Source: a virus. Taken from it: DNA of 57,709 nt. The stretch's first letter is position 1, and each line of letters begins with the position of its first letter. Below, one piece after another: positions 49,622-57,709 of the stretch. A model generated the notes under the pieces. That model searched no databases and had not been told where the DNA came from. It saw nothing but the letters and a program-made list of their open reading frames with translations. The stretch is taken from IMG/VR virus record IMGVR_UViG_3300030107_000393, positions 1-57,709 of that record; one strand, written 5' to 3'. The translations under genes and the position numbers were made by a program.

Positions 49622-50977
49622 CTATACTGAACCTATATGATAACAACCACTTATTTTCATTCTATGGTCACTAAAATTTATTTGATTTGCTGTTAAACTT
49701 CGCCATTGACCACTGTCTGGGCTTTGTAGAAAACTTATATAATTACTGTATTGCTGTGCCATTACATGAGGGTGTGAAGAATCTGATACTCTTCTATAAA
49801 AATATTGTATATTCATAGAAGTACCAGTATGTCCAGTAAAAGGCAGATTTTGAATTTGTATAGAATTAGTTAATGTGCCACTTACTCCACTATCACTATC
49901 CATGTTTATATCTATAAAAACTATATCGCCTATTCTTGTATAATGACCACTTCCATATTGGTCACCACTTCCTTGATAATTAAATGTAGCACCACTTGAA
50001 ACTATTTTTGGTTTAAACGTACCATGTTCATAATGTTTTAATACTTCATTTTCTGTAGTTGGATTTTCAGTTCCATCACCACTAGCAACAGCAAGTCCTC
50101 CAGTTTGTGCAGAAAAATCTATTCCCTTACCACTTGTTCCTATAATAAGGTTGCCAGTTTTAACATTTACATCGCCATCTGATTCTATATTTAAAACAGA
50201 AGTTACAGTTCCATTTACTGCAAAATCATGTCCTTGTCCTGAAGCTGCATAATATCCTAACCCACCATTACCAGAGTGTCTGTTACCAATGTAACCACCA
50301 CTATTACCAGAAAAATTAACAGTTCCTCCCCAAACTCCACTGTTAATATCTAAAGATTTAAAGTTTGCTCCTAAAGGTGATGCTGGACTTGAAGTACCTA
50401 TCCCAACATTACCATCAGTATTAATAGCCATAGCATTAGCATTGTTTTGAAGAAAATAAACTGGGTGGTCAGTAGTTGTTCCTACATTTAATCCATAATT
50501 ATTTCTATGTTGAAAAATAGATGTTGCTGCTGTTCCTGCCGTAGAAGAAAGTTTAATTTCTGAATACTCAGAAGAACCATTAGAACCAGTATTTGATAAA
50601 TTTAATCTAACAGTTCCATTTGTTTCTGCTCTGCTTACTGTTAAATCACCAGTAGTAGTTAAAAGACCAGTAATAGTTCCACCAGTTTTTCTAAATGCTC
50701 CTGTATCTGTGCCTGTTTGCTGTGCAAGATTACGATAAACTACGTAAAAGTCTCCAGATGGTGGAGCTTCGCTAAAGCGAAGCGTAACGCCATCACTTAA
50801 TATTGTGTATGATGTTGTTGGTTGCTGTTGTACGTTTGAAACAAATACTTCAATGTCTTCTGGTTGAGATACATGTTTGTTTAATGTAAAATCTACAAGA
50901 CTTCCGTTAGCATTTGTAAATACTTGTGATGTTGCTTTAGCAAATGTTGTTGCAGGTTGTGCGCCTATGAATGGCAT
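49622..50977 (-). CDS. Tail fibre protein with MP[FY]IG anchor
   Basis: A 451-residue beta-rich fibre. The N-terminal 100 residues (MPFIGAQPATTFAKAT..., FTLNKHVSQPEDIEVFV...QQQPTTSYTIL) match the start of the S74 fibre, so both are probably anchored the same way. The middle has repeated DGNVGIGTSSPAS-type units typical of trimeric fibres. The C-terminal region (FKPKIVSSGATFNYQGSGDQYG...) is likely receptor-contacting. It overlaps the upstream gene by one base (TAATG). Confidence 0.78.
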   Translation of the reverse strand: MPFIGAQPATTFAKATSQVFTNANGSLVDFTLNKHVSQPEDIEVFVSNVQQQPTTSYTILSDGVTLRFSEAPPSGDFYVVYRNLAQQTGTDTGAFRKTGGTITGLLTTTGDLTVSRAETNGTVRLNLSNTGSNGSSEYSEIKLSSTAGTAATSIFQHRNNYGLNVGTTTDHPVYFLQNNANAMAINTDGNVGIGTSSPASPLGANFKSLDINSGVWGGTVNFSGNSGGYIGNRHSGNGGLGYYAASGQGHDFAVNGTVTSVLNIESDGDVNVKTGNLIIGTSGKGIDFSAQTGGLAVASGDGTENPTTENEVLKHYEHGTFKPKIVSSGATFNYQGSGDQYGSGHYTRIGDIVFIDINMDSDSGVSGTLTNSIQIQNLPFTGHTGTSMNIQYFYRRVSDSSHPHVMAQQYSNYISFLQSPDSGQWRSLTANQINFSDHRMKISGCYHIGSV

Positions 50978-51339
50978 TATGTTGTTATCTCCATTATACT
51001 AAGTGTTATATCTGCTGCGCCAGACGCAAGTAATGTAATGCTGTCTGTGTCTTCCAATACAATTTTGTTACCCCCTAAAAATTCCTGTGTGCCTCCGACA
51101 GGTACAGGTCCGTCTTTCACAAGAAAGACGTTTGTGTTTTCTGTACTGGTAGTTGTTGCTGATGGTACTCTGCCTGTTGTATTAGATATAAGTTTTACCT
51201 GTATAGTTATTCCAGAAGACGTTGTGTTGCAGACCATCAAGCCAAGGACTACAGTTGCATTTACTGAGCTTCCTGCTTCGTATATTGTCTTGACAGATGT
51301 TACTCCTGCCTTTGTTACTGTCTTAAATGTATTTGGCAT
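50977..51339 (-). CDS. Small beta-rich virion protein
   Basis: A 120-residue beta-rich protein (TVTKAGVTSVKTIYEAGSSVNATVVLGLMVCNTTSSGITIQVKLISN) of the kind found beside fibre genes in cyanophage-like viruses. It probably forms a small jelly-roll baseplate or fibre-collar unit. Tightly packed with neighbours; no catalytic motif. Confidence 0.68.
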   Translation of the reverse strand: MPNTFKTVTKAGVTSVKTIYEAGSSVNATVVLGLMVCNTTSSGITIQVKLISNTTGRVPSATTTSTENTNVFLVKDGPVPVGGTQEFLGGNKIVLEDTDSITLLASGAADITLSIMEITT

Positions 51340-51342
51340 AAA

Positions 51343-53727
51343 TCACCCCAATGCTATCGCTAACGCTGTTACGTCATCTGACGTTGAACCTGTTGCTGTA
51401 GTTAAAATTGCGTTTGAATTTATATTTACCACTCCTGCTGAAGCTCTTGATATTGTTGTGTCAGAAGCATGACCTAGTTCTATATTACCAGTTGTAGTCA
51501 ATACACCAGTAATATCTAATCCAGTAGATTTAGTTACTAACTTTTCACTGCCATAATGATTTAATTTAACTTCGCCTGTACCCCCATCACATTGAATGTA
51601 GGTAGCTGTACCACCAGAACCATCATCACTCGATAATTTTATATCCCCATCTTCTCTAGTATTAGTAATTAGAAGAAACATTGATTCAGCATAAAATGAC
51701 GTTCCTACATGATTAGCTTTTAAAAATGCATCACCATCAGTACCTAATTCTATTCTAGCACTGTCATTAAATCTTAATTTACCTTCTGAGCTATCCCAAG
51801 TTAAATCATAAGCTGAACTATTAGTGCTATCAAAAATTACGTCTCCAGTAAATGTACCACCTGCTAACGGCATCTTTGTTGCTATACTGTTGGTAACTGT
51901 AGTTGAGAAGTTTGCGTCATCACCTAGAGCTGCGGCTAGTTCATTAAGAGTGTTGAGTGTGCCTGGTGCTGAGTCAACAAGGTCTGATAGCTCTGTCTGT
52001 ACGTATGCTGTTGTTGCTATTTGTGTTGTGTTTGTATTAGATGCAGCAGTTGGTGCTGTTGGTGTTCCTGTTAATGATGGAGAAGCTAATGGAGCTTTTA
52101 AATTTAGTGCAGTAACAGTCGCTTTTAAATTAAGTTGTGTTACGATTGATTTGGCTGAAGCTAATGTGTCGTCACTTCCAGATACGCTATTTAAGTTTGT
52201 ATCCAATACTCCAGATTTAAAATCTGCTACGTCAATATTTGAGATTGAGTTGCCAGAAGCTTCGACATCAAATGTTTTGTTGGTGAGTGTTTCTGTTTTA
52301 CTTTCTGTAGATTTAGATGCAAGTACTGTTGATAAAGTGTCAATGTTAGATATTGTATGATTGTGACTGTCGTCTGCTATTGTAGTTTCAAAACTTACGT
52401 CACCAAGATTTGTTAATGTTCCAGTACCAGTTACGTCTCCAGTTAAAGTAATAATTGGAGATTTAGTTACATTTACAAATTTAGATAAGCTGTTGTTGTA
52501 TTGAATAAACTGATTGTTGGCTATAGAACTTATAGTTACGTCTGATAAACTATTAAGGTTGCCTATTGCATTTGCTGTATTTTGTGCGGCTGTTGCACTG
52601 TTGGCTGCTTCTGTAGCGTAATGCAATGCAGAATATAATCCAGACGTGCCACCATTTGTAGATGTAAGTGTGAATGTAGTGTTATGTGCTGTAACTGCGT
52701 ATTTGCCTGCATCGTCTTTATGGTCAGACGCTGTATTTTTGTGGGTGTTTGCTGTGTTAGCATGACCTAATGCTGTTGTTGCATGAGTGTTTGATTGGTT
52801 TGCATAATATTTAGATGAAAAATCAGAACCTGATATAGCTGTTGATATTGTAAAAGACGAACCACCACCTAATGCCCATGCCTTTGCAGAACCAGATGAT
52901 AATGTTGTTGTTGGTGCAGTTGCGTGGTTTGATGCTGTATCTTTGTGACCTGACGCTGATGATGCTGAGTTAGATGCTTCTGTTGCGTAGTGTAGGGCAG
53001 AGTAAAGACCAGATGTCCCACCATTCGTTGATGTTAAACTGAATGTTTGGTTGTGTGCAGTTACTGCGTATTTGGCTGCGTCTGCACGATGGTTGCTTGC
53101 CAGACCTGCCTGAGTGGTTGCTGTTGTTGCGTTAGCACTTGCTTTTGCTTGGTAATGAAGTGCTGAGAAAAGACCTGATGTACCACCATTGGTACTGGTT
53201 AGGGAGAACGAGGTGTCTTCTGCTGTGACTGCGTACTTGGCTGCGTCTGCTCTGTGGTCGCTTGCGATTGCGGCTTGGGCTTGCGCTCCTGATACATCGA
53301 CAATCTTCTTCGTGTTTGACGAACTGATAAATGCAGATTCCGAGCCGAAGGTTGAAGCTGATGAAAGACCATGTACTAAATATACGTCACTATTGGCTAC
53401 AGTTACAAGGTCAAAGTTGTTGTAAGATGTTGATGTACTGAATGCTCCTTCTACGCTGAAGAAACTTGTTACATCTACGAAGCTTGCACTTGAGTTTGAG
53501 AATACGCCTGCTCTAAATTGTAGGTTGCTTGTTGTTGCGTTGTATCTAAACTCAAAATTTTCTGAACGGAATGTACCACTGTTAGCAGGGTCAAATAAGT
53601 CATCGAGTAAGTCTGATAATGTACGTCCACCTATTTCGGCTGCTTCCATGTAGGTGTCGAGGACGTGTTCGCCTGTGTTGGCAGAAAGAAATCGAAGTTG
53701 TTCGCCAGTAGGTCTTGTCTCTGCCAT
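51343..53727 (-). CDS. Large tail fibre with tandem repeats
   Basis: A 794-residue fibre. Residues 1-110 share a pattern with the 520-residue fibre (LSDLLDDLFDPAN..., NLQFRAGVF). At least three tandem copies of a 40-50-residue unit follow, with a core of KYAVTAxxxxFxLTSTNGGTSGLxSALHY, separated by Ala/Ser/Thr/His linkers. The C-terminal region carries SLTGTPTAPTAASNTNTTQIATTAYVQTEL and AGGTFTGDV motifs typical of T4-like fibre distal parts. It is the largest adhesin and lies first in the fibre cluster, after the portal-linked gene. Confidence 0.82.
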   Translation of the reverse strand: MAETRPTGEQLRFLSANTGEHVLDTYMEAAEIGGRTLSDLLDDLFDPANSGTFRSENFEFRYNATTSNLQFRAGVFSNSSASFVDVTSFFSVEGAFSTSTSYNNFDLVTVANSDVYLVHGLSSASTFGSESAFISSSNTKKIVDVSGAQAQAAIASDHRADAAKYAVTAEDTSFSLTSTNGGTSGLFSALHYQAKASANATTATTQAGLASNHRADAAKYAVTAHNQTFSLTSTNGGTSGLYSALHYATEASNSASSASGHKDTASNHATAPTTTLSSGSAKAWALGGGSSFTISTAISGSDFSSKYYANQSNTHATTALGHANTANTHKNTASDHKDDAGKYAVTAHNTTFTLTSTNGGTSGLYSALHYATEAANSATAAQNTANAIGNLNSLSDVTISSIANNQFIQYNNSLSKFVNVTKSPIITLTGDVTGTGTLTNLGDVSFETTIADDSHNHTISNIDTLSTVLASKSTESKTETLTNKTFDVEASGNSISNIDVADFKSGVLDTNLNSVSGSDDTLASAKSIVTQLNLKATVTALNLKAPLASPSLTGTPTAPTAASNTNTTQIATTAYVQTELSDLVDSAPGTLNTLNELAAALGDDANFSTTVTNSIATKMPLAGGTFTGDVIFDSTNSSAYDLTWDSSEGKLRFNDSARIELGTDGDAFLKANHVGTSFYAESMFLLITNTREDGDIKLSSDDGSGGTATYIQCDGGTGEVKLNHYGSEKLVTKSTGLDITGVLTTTGNIELGHASDTTISRASAGVVNINSNAILTTATGSTSDDVTALAIALG

Positions 53728-54128
53728 TACTTATAATACCCCATATCTTTCATTAATCTTATCAGTTTTGATTTTGTAAGTGAATATTTTTCTGCTGTAG
53801 TTACTTTGCTTTGTTCTCTTTCAATCTCAAGTATTCTTGTTTTGCACTCTTCGATTGTAGCTTCTATTGACTTGAACATTTCCATGATGGGTGTCAGTTC
53901 TTCTTTAAAATCGTTTTTAGAGACTTCCTGTCGCTCGTTTACGTATTGTATTATCTTTCCCTCTACTACTTCTATTGCCTTGTCTCTCTGCTTTCCTTGC
54001 TCGATTGAAGCATCTATTTCGCTTTTGTTGTTGATAATTAGTTCTGCATTGGCGTCAAGAAGCTTCTGTGTTTCTTCTTTGAAGAGTTTAAATTTTTCTT
54101 CTACAAAATTTATAACTTCTTTATCCAC
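53727..54128 (-). CDS. Coiled-coil protein downstream of the portal
   Basis: A 133-residue helical, charged protein with coiled-coil character (EEKFKLFKEETQKLLDANAELI..., IEATIEECKTRILEIEREQSK), probable GTG start at 54128 with GAGAGG upstream. It overlaps the portal gene's end by 8 bases and the fibre start by one. A fibre-attachment or head-completion role is possible. No family recognised. Confidence 0.65.
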   Translation of the reverse strand: MDKEVINFVEEKFKLFKEETQKLLDANAELIINNKSEIDASIEQGKQRDKAIEVVEGKIIQYVNERQEVSKNDFKEELTPIMEMFKSIEATIEECKTRILEIEREQSKVTTAEKYSLTKSKLIRLMKDMGYYK

Positions 54129-56049
54129 GTTGATTACCTCTCATTGGAACAAGGTTGCCACGTTCTACTTCTCTGTTTAAGTCTTCGCCAGACTTGACAG
54201 ATGCACCACGCATCTTTTCCATAATTTGCATTTGCTGTGATGGTGTCGGACCTTGTTTTTGAAGTTGCTCTTGGTTTACTCTGAACCTGTCGAGGTCTGT
54301 TATACCCATTGCACGTATGGCTTCTTCTGCAATTTGTCCTGCATTGTATTCCATTGTTAAGCCTGTCTGGTTCATTATCTGTAGCATGTTCATCCAGGTT
54401 TCTGCGTTGCGTGTGGGTTCAAGGGGAAGAGTGCCGTCTATTACTAGATAGTCAATGTCCCCTTGAAGGTCTTTAGATACATCGAAGTCCATGTATCCAT
54501 CTTCTACCATGCCTTCTAATTGTGAGGGCATGTTTTCTTTTTCAAGCTTGACAGAACCAGAAAGTGCGAGAGCGTCCTGTATATTGGCTACCATCATACG
54601 AACCATAGGACGCATTGTTGTTGCTGACATCACACGTGCCAGTACACCAAGACGTTGTGAGCCGAGTTGTGTCAGACGCTGTATCTCTGTTGCTGTTCTC
54701 ACGTCTGGTGTCGGTACGCCTTGTTGTGCATCAGATGCGGCTGATACACGTTGTTTGAGTTCTGCCATTGCACTTATATCGCTGAAGTGTCCACGTGTTA
54801 CGTCTGGAACTTGTGCTATGAATACGCCATCACCTGGCTTAGAGCCTGGTAGAGTTCGGACGACACCCCAAGGATTTCTGTCCACAAGGTCTGGTACAGA
54901 CACTTGTGTAGGGTCAACGAATATAAGGTTGTTAAGGGCTGCTGATATGTTGTCGATACGGCTACGCAATAAGTAGGTTGCTATATCGTGCATAGGTAAA
55001 ATTAAATCGTAGAGAGACTGTCCATATGTTTTGTGTGAGTCTTGGTAAAGACCACCAATGACTACAGGCATCTGTCTGCCGTATGGGTTTAGTTGGAAAC
55101 GTATGACTACGTTCTCGTCTAGGATTGTTATGACCAGATAGATTTGGTCTATTGTTGGTATTCCTATCTCATGTCCAGATAGACGTACCCAAGCTTCGTC
55201 AATTACACGTGCATCACCAAGAGTGAAGTATGCATGGTCTTTTCTCTCACGTTGGTTGGCTGTCGCAGGGTCGATTGAAAGTCCTCTGCCCTGTTCCTTG
55301 TGCCAGTGATGTGCGTTCCATGCGTTTCTTGGTGGTGACATTTTTTTACGTAGTTCTGGGAACTTACGTAGCTTTGGGTATAAGCCACTGTAGAGTATTG
55401 AGTTGTATGATACGTAGTCTGCAAACACTACGAACTGCATGTTTTCCCAATCGCCAAAGTTGACACGTGGGTCTGGAAATACTCTGCGTGGGTCAAAGTT
55501 TATTATTTGATTTTGATTTTCTTTTGCATTCCATACTATCTTTGTTGGTGCAAATCCATAACGTATGCTGTCGAGAAGCATTTGTGCTAGACGTGCTTCG
55601 CCTGCTGTACGTCTCATCTGTTGGTGAAGGACACGCTCTAGTATGAGAGATGCTTGTCGAGACTTTCTGTTTAGACCTTCAAGTTGGAACATTGGGTTAC
55701 GTCCACCCAGTGCTGCCATGAGGTATGTTAGTACTGTGTCTGCTATTGCACGAGTGTCTGCGATAACTGCTTTTTCTCTGAAGTCTGTTGTGTTAGGTTT
55801 TACGTAAACGTCATGCGCCCTGTCTGCTTCTTTCCAATGGTCGTATCTGTTTCTGATTTTGTTGTAGGACATATCAGTCATTGACTTTACGTAGTCTACA
55901 ATCTTTCTTTCCTGTTCTTCGGTTAGGTCAGAAGAGATGTCGTCATATGCTACAATACGTTCTGCAAATTCTGATAGGTCAACTATCACGCCTTCGTTAT
56001 GTGGAGGAACGTAGTCTGCACTTGCGTATGTTTTTGTATTTTCAGCCAT
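54121..56049 (-). CDS. Portal (head-tail connector) protein
   Basis: A 642-residue portal of the podoviral kind. Typical features are an N-terminal YVKSMTDMSYNKIRNRYDHWKEADRAHDVYVKP, a SSRQASLILERVLHQQMRR-like helical stem segment, the FVVFADYVSYNSILYSGLYP region, and a C-terminal disordered tail rich in Gln and Met (PSQQMQIMEKMRG). It forms the dodecameric ring at the packaging vertex and is encoded directly after the large terminase. AGGAG lies upstream of the ATG. Confidence 0.85.
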   Translation of the reverse strand: MAENTKTYASADYVPPHNEGVIVDLSEFAERIVAYDDISSDLTEEQERKIVDYVKSMTDMSYNKIRNRYDHWKEADRAHDVYVKPNTTDFREKAVIADTRAIADTVLTYLMAALGGRNPMFQLEGLNRKSRQASLILERVLHQQMRRTAGEARLAQMLLDSIRYGFAPTKIVWNAKENQNQIINFDPRRVFPDPRVNFGDWENMQFVVFADYVSYNSILYSGLYPKLRKFPELRKKMSPPRNAWNAHHWHKEQGRGLSIDPATANQRERKDHAYFTLGDARVIDEAWVRLSGHEIGIPTIDQIYLVITILDENVVIRFQLNPYGRQMPVVIGGLYQDSHKTYGQSLYDLILPMHDIATYLLRSRIDNISAALNNLIFVDPTQVSVPDLVDRNPWGVVRTLPGSKPGDGVFIAQVPDVTRGHFSDISAMAELKQRVSAASDAQQGVPTPDVRTATEIQRLTQLGSQRLGVLARVMSATTMRPMVRMMVANIQDALALSGSVKLEKENMPSQLEGMVEDGYMDFDVSKDLQGDIDYLVIDGTLPLEPTRNAETWMNMLQIMNQTGLTMEYNAGQIAEEAIRAMGITDLDRFRVNQEQLQKQGPTPSQQMQIMEKMRGASVKSGEDLNREVERGNLVPMRGNQRG

Positions 56050-56089
56050 TTCGAAAGAATACTCCTTTTAGTTTTAATTTGTCGTCCTA

Positions 56090-57709
56090 TTAGTTAGACG
56101 GCAACCCCCAACCTGTCCATTTGGATTTTAGCTTTGATGCTGTGTCCATAAGTGACTTTCCTAATGTTTCACGTGAAACATCGTTGAGCGATGTCATGCT
56201 TCCTTGCAGTTCCCATGCTTCAGAACCTACATGAGTTCTGGATAATGTGTCGAGTGCTATTGTCATGGCGTCTACTTGGTCGTCATGGTTGGAAGATGGG
56301 AACTGAACTGTCTCGTCTATGAATGAGTCTAGCCAATCTGCTGTCTGTGGAAGGTATACTCTTCCTCCCTCTATAAGAGGAAGGATAGCATTCACTCTTG
56401 CTACTTTGTCGTGTACGACTTTGTACGGAATGATTGATATGCCACTCTCTCGTTTGAGTTCCTGTATGATTGACTGACCAGATGCTTTGTCTTCTATGTA
56501 TATGCCACGTAATCCTTTGCCTCTCCACTTATTGTTGAGGCGTATGAGGCGTTGCTTGAGTTCTGGGAAATCATATTTGCCACGGACTATTTCTATTATG
56601 TACATGTCTCCGTTTCTGTCCATGCCTGCCACTACTGCTGCTGAATAGTCTGCTGTCTCTGTCTTTTTGAAAGCTGTGTCTACGCCAATGACTAGAGTTG
56701 TAAAGTTTTCTGGGGTTAGACCTTCTGGAAACTTTTGCCACCACTCTGTTTTAATTAAGTTACCACCTTCTACGTATGGCATCTGTTGGTATAGGCTTGC
56801 AAACTCACGTGGGTTGAGGCGTTCACGTCTTTTGAGTTCGTCTAACGGAAATCTTTCTCCCCACAATGGTTCTTGTTTTGTTGTTGATATGTTTCTTTTT
56901 GCAGGAGATACTTTAGAATACTGTTCTGAAGTTAGATAGTTAGGGTCGTCTTCTGGTAGCATTCTTCTGCTCATTTTACCTGATGTTACTTCTTTTATTG
57001 CAGGAAAATTAACGTGTTCCCATCTACCTTCTTGCCAATCTTCGGTCTGCATGAGGCGACCTGCAAGGTCGTCCACATGCCAACGTGTTAAAATTACTAT
57101 CTGGCGTGGAGGAGTCCCATCACTTTCTGGTTGAAGACGTGTAGCCAGTGCTGATGTGTAGTAGTTCCACGTTTTGTTGCGTTGGGTCATGGATTCTGCT
57201 TCTTCACGAGATTTTATTGGGTCATCGACTATTAATAAGTTGGCAGGACGTCCAGATGTTGTACCACCTATACCTACAGCGAAGTATGCGCCACCACTTT
57301 CTGTACGCCATACGTCTGCGGCACGGCTATCCTTTGATAAGTGGAAGTCTTTGAAAGCTTGTTGCATATTTTTCTGCTCTACCACCCCACGTATCTGTCT
57401 ACCAAAGTCTGTGGACAGTTGTGTGTTGTATGAACAGGACATTGTAAACCTGTTTGGTTTCTTAGCCATGTAATATGAGGGAAATAGGACTGTGCCAAAG
57501 GTAGATTTGGCGTGACGTGGTGGCATAGTTATTAATAAATTGTTCTTGCCAAGAATCCCCTTCTCTAATTTATCTAATGTGTTGATTAATTCTATCTGAA
57601 AGTCTGCAAGCTCCCAATCTGGGTACTGTAAACGTACAAAGCCAAGGAAAGATTCCTGTGAGTCTTTTAATTTGAGTAGATACTTGGCGACTTCTGCCTG
57701 AGATAGTTT
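56090..57709 (-). CDS. terL: Terminase large subunit, main part (joins 1-106)
   Basis: The packaging motor ATPase and nuclease. Using the full-length numbering of about 541 residues, Walker A is PPRHAKST (65-72) and Walker B is LLIVDDP with D164-D165. The C-terminal RNase H-like nuclease has VIGVDTA (D346), IYIEDKASG (E408) and NHDDQVDA (D478-D482). Residues before the ATG at 57526 continue in frame to the end of the window and across the join. The protein should cut concatemers and drive DNA into the procapsid. The portal gene follows 40 bases downstream. Confidence 0.93.
   Translation of the reverse strand, partial: KLSQAEVAKYLLKLKDSQESFLGFVRLQYPDWELADFQIELINTLDKLEKGILGKNNLLITMPPRHAKSTFGTVLFPSYYMAKKPNRFTMSCSYNTQLSTDFGRQIRGVVEQKNMQQAFKDFHLSKDSRAADVWRTESGGAYFAVGIGGTTSGRPANLLIVDDPIKSREEAESMTQRNKTWNYYTSALATRLQPESDGTPPRQIVILTRWHVDDLAGRLMQTEDWQEGRWEHVNFPAIKEVTSGKMSRRMLPEDDPNYLTSEQYSKVSPAKRNISTTKQEPLWGERFPLDELKRRERLNPREFASLYQQMPYVEGGNLIKTEWWQKFPEGLTPENFTTLVIGVDTAFKKTETADYSAAVVAGMDRNGDMYIIEIVRGKYDFPELKQRLIRLNNKWRGKGLRGIYIEDKASGQSIIQELKRESGISIIPYKVVHDKVARVNAILPLIEGGRVYLPQTADWLDSFIDETVQFPSSNHDDQVDAMTIALDTLSRTHVGSEAWELQGSMTSLNDVSRETLGKSLMDTASKLKSKWTGWGLPSN
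57612..57709. repeat. Right copy of 98-bp direct terminal repeat
   Basis: Identical to 3-100. It proves that the window is a closed circle or a permuted molecule, since the large terminase frame is continuous only if the ends are joined. Confidence 0.95.

Noticed and set aside
1-57709. CRISPR arrays, insertion sequences, tRNA or rRNA genes, phage DNA or RNA polymerase
   Set aside because: None was found by reading both strands. No regularly spaced repeats, transposase motifs, cloverleaf sequences or polymerase motifs were noticed; a covariance scan could still find a degenerate tRNA.

Overview
The window is essentially one complete, circularly closed genome of a tailed double-stranded DNA phage, about 57.6 kb unique. 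Bases 3-100 are repeated exactly at 57612-57709, and the large terminase gene reads across the join. The virion set is podovirus-like: terminase, portal, scaffold, SU10/HK97-type capsid protein, a tubular-A/B-like tail pair, several tail fibres, three large internal or ejection-type proteins and one 3181-residue polyvalent protein. I see no tail sheath, tail tube or classical tape measure. A tyrosine recombinase and a Cro-like regulator suggest a temperate or formerly temperate life. I see no DNA polymerase, RNA polymerase or tRNA, so the phage should depend on host polymerases; the sigma70-type promoters fit that. Gene content (small basic Cys/Lys-rich proteins, the SSWKDE-type holin, an AAA+/VWA CobS-CobT-like pair) resembles marine alphaproteobacterial phages. 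The host assignment is inference only.

Layout. 1-765 (minus): large terminase N-terminus, a small ORF and the small terminase, several of them starting with TTG. 766-1119: the only gap over 300 bp, with short repeats and possible divergent promoters. 1120-2677 (plus): a gene with its own strong terminator, then small early-type genes. 2763-11332 (plus): a near-consensus sigma70 promoter drives a long operon of AAA+ ATPase, VWA/HExxH protein, small unknowns, a 543-residue unknown, integrase and a 113-residue protein. 11216-15045 (minus): membrane protein with an apparent ATC start, two tiny basic ORFs, an Hjc-like nuclease, an HTH/zinc protein, PrimPol-helicase and the Cro-like regulator, with one 44-codon plus-strand gene beside an 86-bp nested hairpin. 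15153-19288 (plus): recombination and modification module (unknown, Sak4-like ATPase, SSB, Cas4-like nuclease, DUF6378-like protein, small unknown, DNA methyltransferase). 19281-57709 (minus): lysis genes and the entire virion module.

Working together: the regulator at 14827-15045 lies on overlapping divergent promoters with inverted repeats and could switch the primase and recombination arms. Sak4, SSB and the Fe-S nuclease form a single-strand-annealing recombination set. PrimPol-helicase starts replication, and the methyltransferase and Hjc-like nuclease modify and resolve DNA. Late genes run as one long minus-strand block, with a dedicated capsid-gene unit bounded by two terminators. The scaffold and capsid leaders carry matching UACG-tetraloop hairpins whose stems covary.
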